Made by a program: the position numbers and the translations under genes. Below are positions 43,576 to 56,171 of a stretch of DNA of 64,000 nt, one piece after another. A model generated the notes under the pieces. That model saw only the letters and a list, made by a program, of their open reading frames with translations. It ran no database searches and had not been told where the DNA came from. The stretch comes from Phaseolus vulgaris (Eukaryota; Streptophyta; Magnoliopsida; Fabales; Fabaceae). The first letter of the stretch is position 1. Each line of letters opens with the position of its first letter. The stretch is from contig NC_023750.2 in assembly GCF_000499845.2 (NCBI RefSeq), positions 2,557,913 to 2,621,912 on the forward strand, read 5' to 3'.

Positions 43576-45250
43576 TGGGAAGCTAAGTTAAAGAGGGGTT
43601 AATTGTATTTAGAAAGATTTTCGCAATAAATGGTTTATAAAAAATCAGACAGAATTGTAATAGATTATTTTCCAAAACAACATATTGATTTTATAAAGAA
43701 ATACATTGATTAAGAAAATGAATTTGTTTTATTAAAAAATAATTGATTAAATTCTTTAACACACAGATCTTAAAGCACAATCTTGTAAATCAGAAATACA
43801 ATTTGAAAAGATTTGAAATTGTTTTAAGAAATAAATTTCTGAATTAATTTCAACATATTATATTTGAAAATAAAATATTGTTTTTCTGATTAAGTATAAC
43901 ATAATAGAGATTTTACAACTTTCAAGATAAATGCAGAATTCAAAGGTATCAAACAATATTTTTAAGAAAACTTTTGTTTCAATTTAACTTGTTTAATCAG
44001 TAATGAATATGAATGAATACAAACAATATCAATTTACGATGTAATACTCAATATTGCTTAATGCAACAATTTTGGTTATTTCTGAAATACAAACAGATCT
44101 ACAGAGAACAAAAACCAATACATAATATTATGCAGGAAAATTAAAAAGCAATGATAAAAATGGCATAAAAGACACCAAGATTTTATATTGGTTCACTCAC
44201 AACAGAACTACATCCAATCCCACCTCACACGAAGATAGAATTCAATAAAGCAACACAATTCTTTTACAAGAAAAGCAAAAAATAGTTCTTGAACACTACA
44301 AGAACCACACCACTCAGTACAACACCCTTTCATAGTTGTGATCACACCAAGAAACCCTATCTTGGCCCCAACAAACACAAAATTTCAAAACAGTAGGTAA
44401 GGAAACGAAAACACTTTGACTGTGAACCAAAAAATACAATAGAACCTCTCAGTTCACAACAACAATGAAGAATCTTTGACCTTTATCTAGATGATGAAGA
44501 TTTGTCTCCAAGAACTTTCAAAGACTAACTCTTTCAAAAAAACTTCTCACTCTTAGGTTCATACAAATTTAAAAGTGTAAATTGTGTAAGTAACATTTTT
44601 TTTTTAAAACAAATCATTCCTTTTATAGAGATTTAACAAAAATAATTTTTAAAACAAAAGGGTACAATTAGTAAAATCAACCAGTTAAAAATCAAAACAA
44701 TATGTTGATTTTACTTAAAAATTGTAGTATGTATGAAAACTAATTTTTCTCGATTAGAATGTACTCAAACTAAAAATATTTCTTATGTTACGCATTAAAA
44801 TATGGTTGTCAGTATATAAAATATATTACAGAAAAATCTAAAAACATTTCAGTATTTTCAGTCAATTGTTTTAAAAGATAACAAATTGAAAAATTGTAGC
44901 TTTCCAGAAAACAAAATTAAAGAAAGTTGAAAATCTTTTTAACCAATTGAAAATCCTTTTAACCAGATGAAAAATAATTTAACCAGTTGAAAAATATTTT
45001 GTTCTTGGATCCATCATCATTCCTAAAGGCAAAAGATTAATCAAGACGAACAAATTAAAACTTAAGCTACCTAAACACATAAGACAACAAGTCTTCAATC
45101 ATGACTTCATCAAACACCGAAGTTGGGATCCTTGAGATGTTCAACAACACCTACATCCTTTCAAAGTAGATTTAGGCCCACATCTTTCAAAATTATGTTT
45201 TTATTCTTCATATTGTCGGGTTGACTAAGACTGACACATTGTCAATTTGA
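43576..45250 (-). mobile_element. Decayed copia-type LTR region, antisense
   Basis: On the minus strand 44150-44330 reads 'gtagttctgttgtgagtgaac' and 'caatataaaatcttggtgtc', phrases typical of legume copia LTRs and partly shared with 43080-43170 on the plus strand. No pol domain. Includes four tandem copies of a unit of about 20 bp (gttgaaaatctttttaacca and variants) at 44926-45000. Confidence 0.4.
44926..45000. repeat. Tandem repeat, about 4 x 20 bp
   Basis: Units 'gttgaaaatctttttaacca', 'attgaaaatccttttaacca', 'gatgaaaaataatttaacca' and a final partial unit. The motif 'aaccagttgaaaa' also occurs elsewhere in nearby LTR-like DNA. Confidence 0.85.
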
Positions 45251-46211
45251 TCGGGATTTTGATGACATAATCTCAATATTATGTTTATAAATGTCAACAA
45301 ATTTATTGTTTATGTTATACTACATTCATTTCTCAACCAAGGACTTCATTAAAATAATTCAATTTATCTCACTTTAAAATAGTTGTTGTCGATATCAATT
45401 GAAAACGATCTTAGTAAACACTAATAAAGAAAAATGTTTGTTAATGTTAGTTAAAATAATCTAGATGAAATATTTAAAAATAAGTAATTTAAAATAAAAT
45501 AAATTTAAATTTAATTTATTTACATATTTTAAAAATTATAAAATTTTCTATCTATCTTGTATGAGAAAACTCAAAAGGTGGTAAAATTGAAGTCATTTTT
45601 ATATCAGAAAAACTAGACGCGTTTGACAGGCTCATTTGGTACCAAAATTGCGCGACTTTGACTCTTTGGGTTTGTTTCCCACTACTCCAAGAGAGACCCA
45701 CAATCACAGTTACTTCTTTCAAGACTTCCCAACTCTCCACAATTCTATCTCATGCATCACTCTTTACAAATGCATTCTTACTCCATAAAATTGCCCACTA
45801 CTTTCAGTGGGAACATGATCAAGAGTTTTTAAACACGCTACACAACCATTCTTCCTTCTTAAAAAACAAAACAATTTCTCATCCTTTTTCACTAAAACTT
45901 CCAAAAGGATATATTTTTCTGTTTATTTTTTCCAAATATGTTATCTTACATGTATAATTTGTCAAGTCTCCACACCCTTTAGGCCTTATCTCTAATTACT
46001 CCAAAATTTCTATTCCATATATTCACACTGCCCTTCATTTCCTCTTGCTCATGAACTTCCTCAATCATCTCCATTTCAATGATTATCACTTTTTTTGGGT
46101 GCTATATCTTATCTTGATGACATAAATTTCACTCTTTCAAGTCTTAATTTACCTAACTCAAGACTCAACATCATGATTCTTTGGACATGCAAATAAGGTA
46201 ATATTTGCCTC
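45251..46211. other. Upstream region of the alpha-amylase gene
   Basis: Intergenic and promoter DNA. Pyrimidine-rich patches such as 'catcctttttcac' (about 45880) resemble the pyrimidine box of gibberellin-responsive amylase promoters, but no complete gibberellin-response complex is evident. Confidence 0.4.
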
Positions 46212-46218
46212 TATATAA
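46212..46218 (+). promoter_or_regulatory. TATA box of the alpha-amylase gene
   Basis: TATATAA in 'gcctctatataaggcac', 58 bp before the ATG at 46276, implying a start of transcription near 46243-46250 and a short leader. Confidence 0.75.
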
Positions 46219-46275
46219 GGCACAGCTAGGTAGCTGCAGAAACACTCAGCACAACACCAAAACATAATCAAAGCT

Positions 46276-48512
46276 ATGCATTCCTTCTCTCGGCTCAGCA
46301 TCTTTTGTCTCTTCATTTCACTCTCTCCTCTTTTCTCTTCCTCTGCCTTGCTGTTTCAGGTATCACATCACCACTTCCCCTATTCTTTGATTTTGACACT
46401 CACAAATGCATACAACAGACTTAACAAAACAACCTAACATGAATTATGTTGTATCTTATATTGAATACATATCATATATTATACTTGTACTATATTTGTG
46501 CATCATAACATAACCCTTTTGAATTACATTTCTAACTAACCTCTGCATGAATATGATTAATGTTGTGACAGGGATTCAACTGGGAATCAAGTAAGAAAGG
46601 GGGTTGGTACAACTCGCTGAAGAACTCGGTTCCTGACATTGCAAATGCAGGAATTACTCATGTGTGGCTCCCTCCTCCCTCTCAATCTGTTTCTCCTGAA
46701 GGTTCATCTTTCTACCTTCCTCACTCAAATAAAATATTAATGGATGATGATCAGCATCTGTCACCCAATTTCATCATATATGACTAAATTTCTAGCAGAT
46801 TTTTTTCCATGTAAGGTTGTTCTATGCTAAATATGTGTCAATTTGGGATATAGTTTGCAAAGCATGATTTGACTAAAGGAAAAGTAGCTGTGAGTTAATC
46901 AATCAGAATTCAGAAACTATCCTAAGCAAGGCATTAAATTAGTAACTATAAAAACCAACAAAACTTTCTTACATGACAATATGTGATTATATGACAGTGT
47001 AAAATTGTTATACTTACATGGCATTCTAATTAAATTCTTTTGGCAAACATGTTATTTGTGAACAGCAGTTTTTACCAATCATGTTTAAAGAAACTGATTA
47101 GTGTTTATGGAACTTTTGGATTCAGGGTATCTTCCAGGAAGGCTATATGATCTTGATGCATCAAGGTATGGATCCAAGGATGAACTGAAGTCCCTAATTG
47201 CTGCTTTTCATGAGAAGGGGATCAAGTGCCTGGCTGACATAGTGATCAACCACAGAACTGCAGAGAGGAAAGATGGAAGAGGAATATATTGTATCTTTGA
47301 AGGTGGTACTCCAGATGCACGCCTTGATTGGGGTCCATCTTTCATTTGCAAAGATGACACTACTTATTCTGATGGCACTGGAAACAATGACAGTGGAGAG
47401 AGCTATGATGCTGCACCTGACATTGACCATCTCAATCCGCAGGTGCAAAGAGAGTTGTCTGAATGGATGAATTGGCTCAAAACTGAGGTTGGTTTTGATG
47501 GATGGAGGTTTGATTTTGTGAAGGGCTATGCCCCTAGCATTTCCAAGATCTATATGGAACAAACTAGGCCAGATTTTGCAGTAGGAGAGAAATGGGATCC
47601 TCTCTCATATGAGAATGGGAAGCCTACCTATAACCAAGATAGCCATCGTGGGGCACTGGTGAATTGGGTTGAATCTGCAGGTGGGGCTATTACTGCCTTT
47701 GATTTCACAACCAAAGGAATTCTTCAAGCTGCTGTGCAAGGGGAGCTGTGGAGGTTGATTGATCCAAATGGCAAGCCTTCTGGAATGATTGGTGTGAAAC
47801 CAGAAAATGCAGTTACCTTTATTGACAACCATGACACTGGTTCCACACAGAGACTTTGGCCATTCCCTTCTGACAAAGTCATGCAAGGATATGCCTACAT
47901 TCTAACACACCCTGGCACCCCCTCAATAGTACTATTTTCTCCAACCTTTTCAACTTTCAATGCATATATTTTTTCCAATAAATTACACTAACACAGTAAA
48001 TTGTTCAACACTTACCTCTGTGTATTGTACTGTCACTCCTTATACATTTCATTGATTGATACTATATATGTTACTCATGAAACACATTAGAAGTATCTTT
48101 TTACAAAAGGGTTGCTGAAAATGCTAAAATAGCATAGAATCAAGTATGGTCTGAAGAAATCTCAAGGGATATAATATAAGTATATTATGTTTTTGAAGTT
48201 AAAAGATATGGTGTGCTACTTTGCTTTGTTTGTATTTTACCCTTAATATTCTTTCTTGTTATGCAGTTCTACGACCATTTCTTTGATTGGGGTTTGAAGG
48301 AACAGATTGCCAAATTGAGTAGCATAAGGGTGAGGAATGGGATCAATGAGAAAAGCACTGTGGAAATTATGGCAGCTGAAGGTGACCTTTATGTTGCAAA
48401 GATAGACAACAAGATCATGGTGAAGATAGGGCCAAAGATGGACCTTGGAAAACTTATTCCCTCAAATTTCCATGTTGCTACCTCTGGCCAAGACTATGCC
48501 GTGTGGGAGTGA
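46276..48512 (+). CDS. AMY1: Secreted alpha-amylase (AMY1 type), 4 exons, 420 aa
   Basis: Endo-hydrolyses alpha-1,4 bonds of starch (GH13). Exons are 46276-46359, 46572-46701, 47126-47928 and 48267-48512, all GT-AG, giving 420 residues, the usual length for plant secretory amylases. Exon 1 encodes a signal peptide ([20 protein letters not shown]...), followed by the mature start LLFQGFNWES. The (beta/alpha)8 barrel shows [31 protein letters not shown] and [10 protein letters not shown] with nucleophile Asp201, then VGEKWD with acid/base Glu226 and [11 protein letters not shown] with Asp308. The C-terminal beta domain ([18 protein letters not shown]...DYAVWE) is in exon 4. The secretion signal separates it from the cytosolic and plastid amylases. 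No truncation or frame break. The neighbouring E1 beta gene converges on it, with about 1.15 kb between stop codons. Confidence 0.95.
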
Positions 48513-49667
48513 CCCAATTTATTACATTATACAATAAGGAACACTTCATGTTTATCATAAACTCTACCTTGTCATTGGGTTTAAGATCATTTTATGCAAT
48601 GTTCAATTCAACCCTTTACCCAATGCAATTTTCCTTAATGTTTTATAAAGAATAATACCAAGATCACAAATCTTAATGCAAAGTTTTTATCTTTCACATG
48701 TGTGAGAAATTAGATGAGAAGATTGTTTTGTTATTGCTAAATCCATTTCTCCCCAAGAACAATTAGATGCCATTATTAATGGTTTATTCCAAGAACATTA
48801 AGAACAGAAGAGTTCTTACTATCTTGTCAATTGGACAAGGTAAATCCTTAAATTCTTTTCCCACGTATATAATACTTCATAGAAAATATTTAGTCTCTTA
48901 AATTATAAGTACAATAAACATATTTATTTGTGATGTTAATTTTGTTCATTCATATTTTTCATAATAATGAAAAATTAAAAGTATGTAGTTTTTTTTTTCG
49001 TAAAATAATTTTGATTTGATTGCCATTGTTTTTATTTTTAAAAATATTTAATTTGATGACCCATGTTGTCAACACACGTGCGTCAACTTATTGAAAACAA
49101 GAATCACTTTCAAAATTTTAATATACATATAAATATATATAATAATAAAAAGTTAGCCATATTTATTATTTTAAGCTATTTTAACTATATCAAATAACTT
49201 TGTATACTGACTGAAAAAAACAACTTTATTGTTAAAATTAACATCACGAAACTGCAACAATTCAAGTGTACATAATTCGGATGGTCAAACAAAAAGTACT
49301 TCGAAAATGACTATTGTCTAAAATTCTATAGATTTATTTAAGTTTTAATGTAAAAAATCTTAAGAATATTTTTAACACAATTTTTTTTTTTTTTGTTTCT
49401 TGTTGGATAAATAAGTGTCAATGCGTTTGGATACACATTATTATGAAGGTAAAAAAATGAAAGAAAAAACGACCATTTATTATAGGAGAGTTTTACTAAT
49501 GGGGTTCAAATATTTGACATTCTGAATACACAGGGCATCATAAAAGAAAATTAAAAGCACTACATGTGTATGCCCATTGTTCTTTTGTTGATATTTTATA
49601 TATCAGTTTTGTATACTTCAATGGCATCAAGATTTTATAGATGACCAAAAAATGGTGACTAACTTCA
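48513..49667. other. Convergent intergenic region between alpha-amylase and E1 beta
   Basis: 3' UTRs of both genes and AT-rich DNA. No other feature recognised. Confidence 0.5.
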
Positions 49668-50263
49668 TTAGTACTTCACAGTTGATTTTATTGCATCCAA
49701 TATCTGCATTGAATGAATGAAGGGTAAGCTGTTATCAGTCAATACAGATCTTAAACATGATGCATAAAAGAAACGAAGATAAATTTGAGGTAAACAAACA
49801 AGTTACCTTATTTTTTGTTGGCACGTAGAAAGGCTCAAAAACCAAAGGAAAAGGAGTGTCCAGACCACAAATTCTTGCTACAGGGGCCTCTAACTGTGCC
49901 ACAAAAGAGAAACACAAGCTTAACACGTGTTTATTAGTTGCTTTTAGCCTCTTTTACGTGGCCTTACTTTGTTATCTTTATCTTTTAATGATTCAGTTTT
50001 TTTGACTCTGTCAGTAAGTGGTTCCTACACCTAAGGAGCAAGTAGTCAGTAATCTAAGATTGCTGAACTGAAATCTTGGTAACATGGAAGTTCTGTTCTT
50101 TTGAAATTATTACATGTCCTGAAAATTATTTCTCAACTCTCATTAAAATACTGTCACAGATTTGCTTTTCTATTTTTCTTTTCTTTCAGAAAAACTACCA
50201 ACATGTTTGGTTGAATTTGGTTAATCTTGAAGATACATATATATATATATATGTGTGTGTGTG

Positions 50264-50296
<33 letters not shown>

Positions 50297-51015
50297 ATAT
50301 ATTCAAAAACAGTTTTTACATTCAAAAACAGCCAAGCTTTTATTCCTCTAGGTGGGATTTTTATGAATTTTGAGATTTCTACATGAAAGTTTGTTGAGAA
50401 GGCTAATGAAAATAAAAATTACCCTTTGTTGAGAGTAGCATTTGAAAGGAAAATCATGCAGATATGAATATTCCTATGGGCTGGGAGCTTACATTTGTAT
50501 GCACATGGTACAAAATCATACTAATAAATGACTCCAACTTTCAGAGGTATGCATAAAAATATATAAGCATACCCTTGAGAAGCAACGCTCAACAATGGAA
50601 GCTGAGACTTCAGCACCAAAACCTCCAGTTATAGGAGCCTCATGACTAACCTACAAAGTGCATTCAAAGCATCATGTGAGGTAATACCAAACCAGGTTAC
50701 AGTATTATTCTATAAACTGTATACTCACGAGCAATCTTCCTGTCTTATTTACTGAGGCTTCTACTGTTTCCTTATCCCAAGGAATTAGTGTCTTCAGATC
50801 AATCAATTCACAAGAAATTCCCTCCTGCAGAATCTCATAATAACATTAGAATTTCAGTAGATATGAAAATGCAGACTTCCACTTAAGAAATGAATTCCTT
50901 ATATATGATATTATAGCAGAAATGAAAAATTGAAATGTCAAGCTTTCTTTTACTGATCAACTTATCAAGTCATTTGAAAACAATAGAGGAGAGCCAGTGA
51001 ATTGGATGCTCTTTA

Positions 51016-51058
<43 letters not shown>

Positions 51059-54000
51059 TTAGTTTGATCCTGTTCATGTGAACCTTTGGGAAGTTTTCCT
51101 TGGTCCTTTTACACCCTTAATTTGAGATGCATTAATTAAAGGTAGAAAGAGAGAACAAAATGAAATTCTAATAGTATTAAAGGTAAGGTAACTAACTCTA
51201 AACATTGACAAATTTAACACCACTAATTAATTTTTTTTAATTCTTGTGAAGTGGCTCCAACCAGAGGAAGTACAAAAAAAAAAAAAAAAACCTCAACATA
51301 ATTAGTATGGTGCATGACATTGAAAACTATATTATGGGTTCATATAACGAAAATGATGATTGTTATATTTGGTATGGTAGAAAAATAACTGATATAACTG
51401 TTTGAATCTAACCCAAATTACACAATCACAATTTACTCCAGAACAGAGGATGGATTCCATGAATTTTGGAATAGAATTGATCATATTCCTGCATGCCCTC
51501 AATGTGTTTTTGAAAAATATAAATACCCTCAATCTAAATTGATGTCCTTACTCGGCTGCATTAAACAACAATTGCATCTTGACATAAGTTCATTGCTATG
51601 ACATAAAATAATGCACTCATCATCTGTTGCTTATTTCCCCCTATTTTTCATCGTTCAGAATTCCAAAATAATTTTAATGAAAGTCTTCTGGGACTTTACA
51701 TTATAAACCATTACACATATTTAAATGATAAAGTACTTTTTTATGCTATTTGATTGAAGTCCCAATTCCATTTTTGTCCTAATTTCTTACATTAAACATG
51801 GGAATCAAACTGGTTTCCCTTCCATCAAACACAATAACACATATTCCAACTTAATTCCATCGCTTCTTGGAAAAACTGACTCTACATACCAAGTTTATTA
51901 GGTTCCATCAAGTGAAATTCTTCAGACTCAGTTTCCCAACATAAACCACAAGTGAACAAAAATATGGTGTTATGCAGAATTCATGTTTCAAGAGCTTTCA
52001 GTTGCAATGCAACAGCCACTTACTTTTTCAAACCCAATAACGCATACTAGTCCTTAGATTCCACCTTAATTCTTTTGCTTCTTGGAAAAACTGACTCTAT
52101 ATACCAAGTTTATTAGGTTGCATCAAGTGAAATTCTCCAGAATCAGTGGGCCAACATAAACAAAAAGTGAACAAAAATATGGTGTGATGCAGAATACATG
52201 TTTCAAGAGTTTCAGTTGCAATGCAACATCCACTTACTTTTTCAGCATCAAGACAAGCTTGTTCCATTATAGACAATTGAGCCCCCCATCCAACAAGTGT
52301 TATATCGCTTCCTTGCCGAATTACCTGAATACACATTTCAATATTCATCAGAATAAATGTTTCACAGAATACCGTGCCAATAGTGTTGTGCAAATTTTTT
52401 TCTTTTATTCAGTGTGACATGTGGTGTACCTCAGCCTCAGATAAAGGCAGCATGTAATCATCCTCCGGTACTTCTTCTACAGCCAAACGATAAAGCCACT
52501 GAAACCATGAATCACAATATTAAAAATGTAAAAGACGCATACTATGCTCATAACACATTGAGGCTATTTTGGTAGAAAACAACCTTCGGTTCAAAAAATA
52601 CTATAGGATTTGGATCTCGAATGCAAGATAGCAACAACCCTTTTGCTTGTCGTGGACTTCTGGGGATGACCACCTTCAAAGAAAATCAGTTGAGGCATTT
52701 GGGGAAAAAGTAATTATCTATAGGAAAGGCCAAATTTTCAAAATTTTGCTTTCCCACATGAAATGGGTGGCATGCTATAGTTCTTATGCAATCACAACTC
52801 GCATAAACTTGAGAATATGTAATTCAAATCAATTAAAATATAAGGGAAAGGGAGAAAGATCAAGACTATTTAGAGACCATGACTAGTGGTTCTATTGGGC
52901 CTAAATGGATAAAGTATACAATTCTACTTCAACCTACTGAAGTTCTAGAACTGTAGTTTAACCATATAAAAAAGAGGTAAGGACAAGATTGAATGATGAA
53001 ATATTCCGCCATATTGATTATCCCAATGTGGGAATATTTATACAAGATGAGATCCTATCTGATAAGCAACAACAAGGACAACAAAAAGGAAAAAAACAAA
53101 TAAAGAAACATTGCTACAGTATACAACTAATACTATCTAGAATCTACTGATATTTACAGCAAATATAACAGAAAAGAAGTTAAGAATATTTTGAAGAATA
53201 TGGTGAAGGTTGAGGAATGGATTGGACCAAGAAAGTATTGGGCTTCTTCGGTTTTAATATAGATTAACATTCTATCTTAAGATCAAGCAAAAAGATTATA
53301 TGCACCCTACTTGTTACGAATGAGCACAATATTATGAGTATATGTTTGAGATTCCATATAGACTCGAGATATGATTAAATTATAGTATGTAAGTGGATGC
53401 AAATCTCATATAACAAGTCAATTTTTATGAGGTTGTGTTATGCCTAAAATCCACACTTTCTAAGATTGTATCAAAATCTAATCTAGAGAAATTTGTTGAG
53501 TTTATCATGTCACCCATAAATATTTATTTTCATGTTCTAGATGTCCAATTCTTGGTGTGAGGTGATGTATTAGAGATATGAACAAATTATAATATATAAA
53601 GTGAATGCAAACCTTACCTTATAATGCAGTTTTTTAAAGTTGAGTTAAATCTAAAACTCACTTTGCAAGAGTATCCCTTAGGGACTTCGAGAGTATGTCA
53701 TCTAGATGAATCTAAGTCAAAGGAACCTTTTCTCTAATAAAGTTACAGTCTACTTAAATATTGTTTGGTCAATTTTAATATATATACATTAAAAACTTCA
53801 ACCTTCCTTTTAGATGTTATCGTTATTGAATAACTTAGTCTACAACTTCATTGAAATGATTTTTCTGCCATTACTTCCACTCACCTTGATAATCTTCTTA
53901 ATTGGACAACGAATAATTTATGATTGTCATGGATTTCAACTCTTGCCATGCCATACTACCTTAAGTTTAGAATTTGAATATTCATATAGTCTATTGAACA

Positions 54001-56171
54001 ATCACACACTATATTGTAGGTGGTCTTTTTATTTGAACAACATGGACAAGAAATAGAAGTAAAGAAAACTAAGGTTCTGACAAACAAACTGAAGTTCATA
54101 TGAAAGCACCATACTTTGATACCAGGGACATGGCAGAAAAAAGCCTCAGGGGACTGAGAGTGGTAATGCCCACCATGGCCCACAGCTCCATAAGGGGTTC
54201 TAATTGTTAAACCTATAAATGAGTAGAAAAAATTAATGCAGCAACTGATAATAGAGATGAGTCAAACTTCAACACTGAAGCAGTGATAGAAATTTACCAC
54301 CACAATTAAATTGGTTCCCACTCCGGTATCTGAATTTAGCAGCTTCATTGACAATCTGGAAACTAAAATTGGTCAATTACTGATCAAAAGAGGCCTTTTG
54401 ACTAAACCAAGCCATGGAAGTTAGCTTGCCTGGTCAAAAGCAGGGAAAATGTAATCTGCAAACTGGATTTCTGCTATGGCTCGATTTCCCTGTCAGGTAA
54501 AATACATAAATAGCTTGAATATATCACATTGTAGTAAGGTTTGATAACAAAGATATATAAATGAATTATTTTAACCTCAGAGACTCACCATTGCTGCTAG
54601 ACCAATGCCAAAGCCAACAATACCCTGTGAGTAGCATTGCAATATTAAAGTTTATTTCAATTCTCAGGATATACAAACTACAAAAATAATTAGTAAGATA
54701 CTTAGTGTAAAAATAAGAAATACGGTAAAATGTACACTCATGTTCTAGAAAATGCTCTATTTTATGCTTTTTTTCCCCTTTCTTTGATAGAAAATCATCT
54801 TGGAGGTTAGAATTTACTTTTGATTTGTGTGATATTAGAACCATACTTTCATCATGCTTATTAAATATACACACATTTACATGGCTAAGTATTGGTTAAA
54901 AGCTTAGGATAGGCTAGTTTTTATACAGGTTCTTGTTGCATTTTGTAGCCTCTGTTTTTAGCCATTAGATTAAATGTGGGTTATTGTATAAGGGTTGGAA
55001 TACCCCTAAAGTATTCCTTTTAATTTACTTAATTCTTTGCTGATAAAAAAAAAAAACATTTACATGGGACAAAAAAAGAAAGAAAGAAAAAGAAAGCACA
55101 TAGGCAATGTGAAAATTATAAAAATAAATACCTGCTCACAGAGAGGAGTATTGAAAATCCTCTTTTTACCAAATTGGTCTGCTAATCCAGTTGTGCAGCG
55201 GAACACACCACCAAAGCTTACATCCTCTCCAAACACATAAGAACTGTGATGATGTGCAAGAGAAGATAAGGAAGTACACCGGATATTCATGTTATACATA
55301 AACAACTCTTAAATAGTGCAACTGATAGAACCTTAAAGTCTGTCAATTGAGTTAATATTAGAAGAAACAGAATCATACAACTTCTCAAACATGCTAAGGC
55401 TCCATCGAGATATGCAATATCTGAATATTACTTTAACAGAGTTTGTTTAATAGAGTGCTGAAATACAAGCTTCCAAGAGCAACCTTTGCGAACAAAGTTT
55501 GGTTTTACATAACAGTTCACACTTCCATTAAATCTCAAAATAATGTTCTACACAAGGGATTTGAGACTTGGGAGTCACCACCAACCAACTATTTGTTGAC
55601 TTCCCTATTGGGCCCTTCATAGAAAATATAAAATCATTTCCTTAACAGAAGCCCCAAATCAAAAGGAAAAAAATAAAGATTAAGTTTTAACAAAAAGTAA
55701 AAATCAAAAGGAAAAAACTCTAGGGAATTGAATGTTTCTTGGAATGATGTTTTAGATGTTACAGTCCAATGCTTTCTTTCCCCCTCAGTCCGCTCCAACG
55801 TTTTTTATTTTATTTTGTGATATCAAAATTAGAAACCACCTTTTAGAATAACAGGGAAACAGTGCAAATGATACACCGAAATTCCTAAAGCTAAAGTACA
55901 TTTTTCAAACCATTTCATCATCTAGGAATGTAAGATCAAAATTTACTCGTATCACTTCTCACACTCTCACTAGATATATCTTCATGAAATAAATAAACAG
56001 AGAGACCAACCGGGGATCAGAGTCCAAGGCAATGTGCAGAGCCTGATTAATTGCAGAACAGAGGTTCAATGATTTCACACCTTGCTCAGAACCACCCTTT
56101 TGAACACTGGACGAGGTGGAAAATCCTCTATTGCAAACCAAAGAGACCAATCTTCCAAACTTGGTTGACAT
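49668..56171 (-). CDS. DIN4: Branched-chain 2-oxoacid dehydrogenase E1 subunit beta, mitochondrial, 13 exons, 355 aa
   Basis: Beta subunit of the thiamine-diphosphate E1 of the BCKDH complex, which oxidatively decarboxylates the 2-oxoacids of Leu, Ile and Val in mitochondria. Minus-strand exons: 56011-56171, 55132-55243, 54589-54624, 54430-54489, 54298-54355, 54115-54212, 52584-52673, 52430-52498, 52238-52324, 50729-50824, 50573-50650, 49807-49893, 49668-49703. They join in frame to 355 residues. The start [20 protein letters not shown] is an Arg/Ser-rich presequence with a likely cut near RGF/ST. An in-frame ATG at 56207 would add 12 residues. Conserved segments: [100 protein letters not shown] and [20 protein letters not shown]. 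The intron after exon 4 uses a GC donor (CAG/GCAAGC). The Arabidopsis counterpart is the dark-inducible DIN4. Confidence 0.95.
50235..50302. repeat. Compound microsatellite (TA)n(TG)n(TA)n(TG)n in an E1 beta intron
   Basis: Alternating blocks of (TA) and (TG) of about 68 bp in the intron between the 50573-50650 and 49807-49893 exons. Expected to be highly length-variable. Confidence 0.95.
51013..51055. repeat. (TA)n microsatellite in an E1 beta intron
   Basis: Nearly uninterrupted TA dinucleotides, with one TGTG interruption near 51020, in the intron between exons 52238-52324 and 50729-50824. Confidence 0.95.
51845..52243. repeat. Imperfect tandem duplication of about 190 bp across an E1 beta exon/intron edge
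   Basis: 51845-52030 and 52056-52243 share the same order of motifs: 'gcttcttggaaaaactgactc', 'ataccaagtttattagg', 'catcaagtgaaattc', 'aagtgaacaaaaatatggtg', 'ttgcaatgcaac', then the 'cacttactttttca' segment. The right copy's end is the authentic 5' splice site of the 52238-52324 exon (minus strand GAAAAA/GTAAG). The left copy retains the same donor within the intron at about 52018-52024. Confidence 0.85.
53320..53660. repeat. Dispersed legume repeat in an E1 beta intron
   Basis: Contains 'tagtatgtaagtggatgcaaa', 'tataatatataaagtgaatgc' and 'taaatctaaaactcactttg', recurring phrases of the same repeat type as 19590-19870 and 7108-7290. Lies in the 1.4 kb intron between 54115-54212 and 52584-52673. 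Confidence 0.5.

Noticed and set aside
45880..45895. Pyrimidine box of a gibberellin-response complex upstream of the alpha-amylase
   Set aside because: Only a generic 'cctttt' was seen. No adjacent TAACAAA/TATCCA pair within the proximal promoter, so it was not called as a site.
47194..47562. 122-codon minus-strand frame within the alpha-amylase exon
   Set aside because: Antisense shadow of the conserved amylase exon 3. No motif of its own.
52097..52393. 98-codon minus-strand frame around an E1 beta exon
   Set aside because: Contains the genuine exon 52238-52324 read through both splice sites into intron. Not a separate gene.
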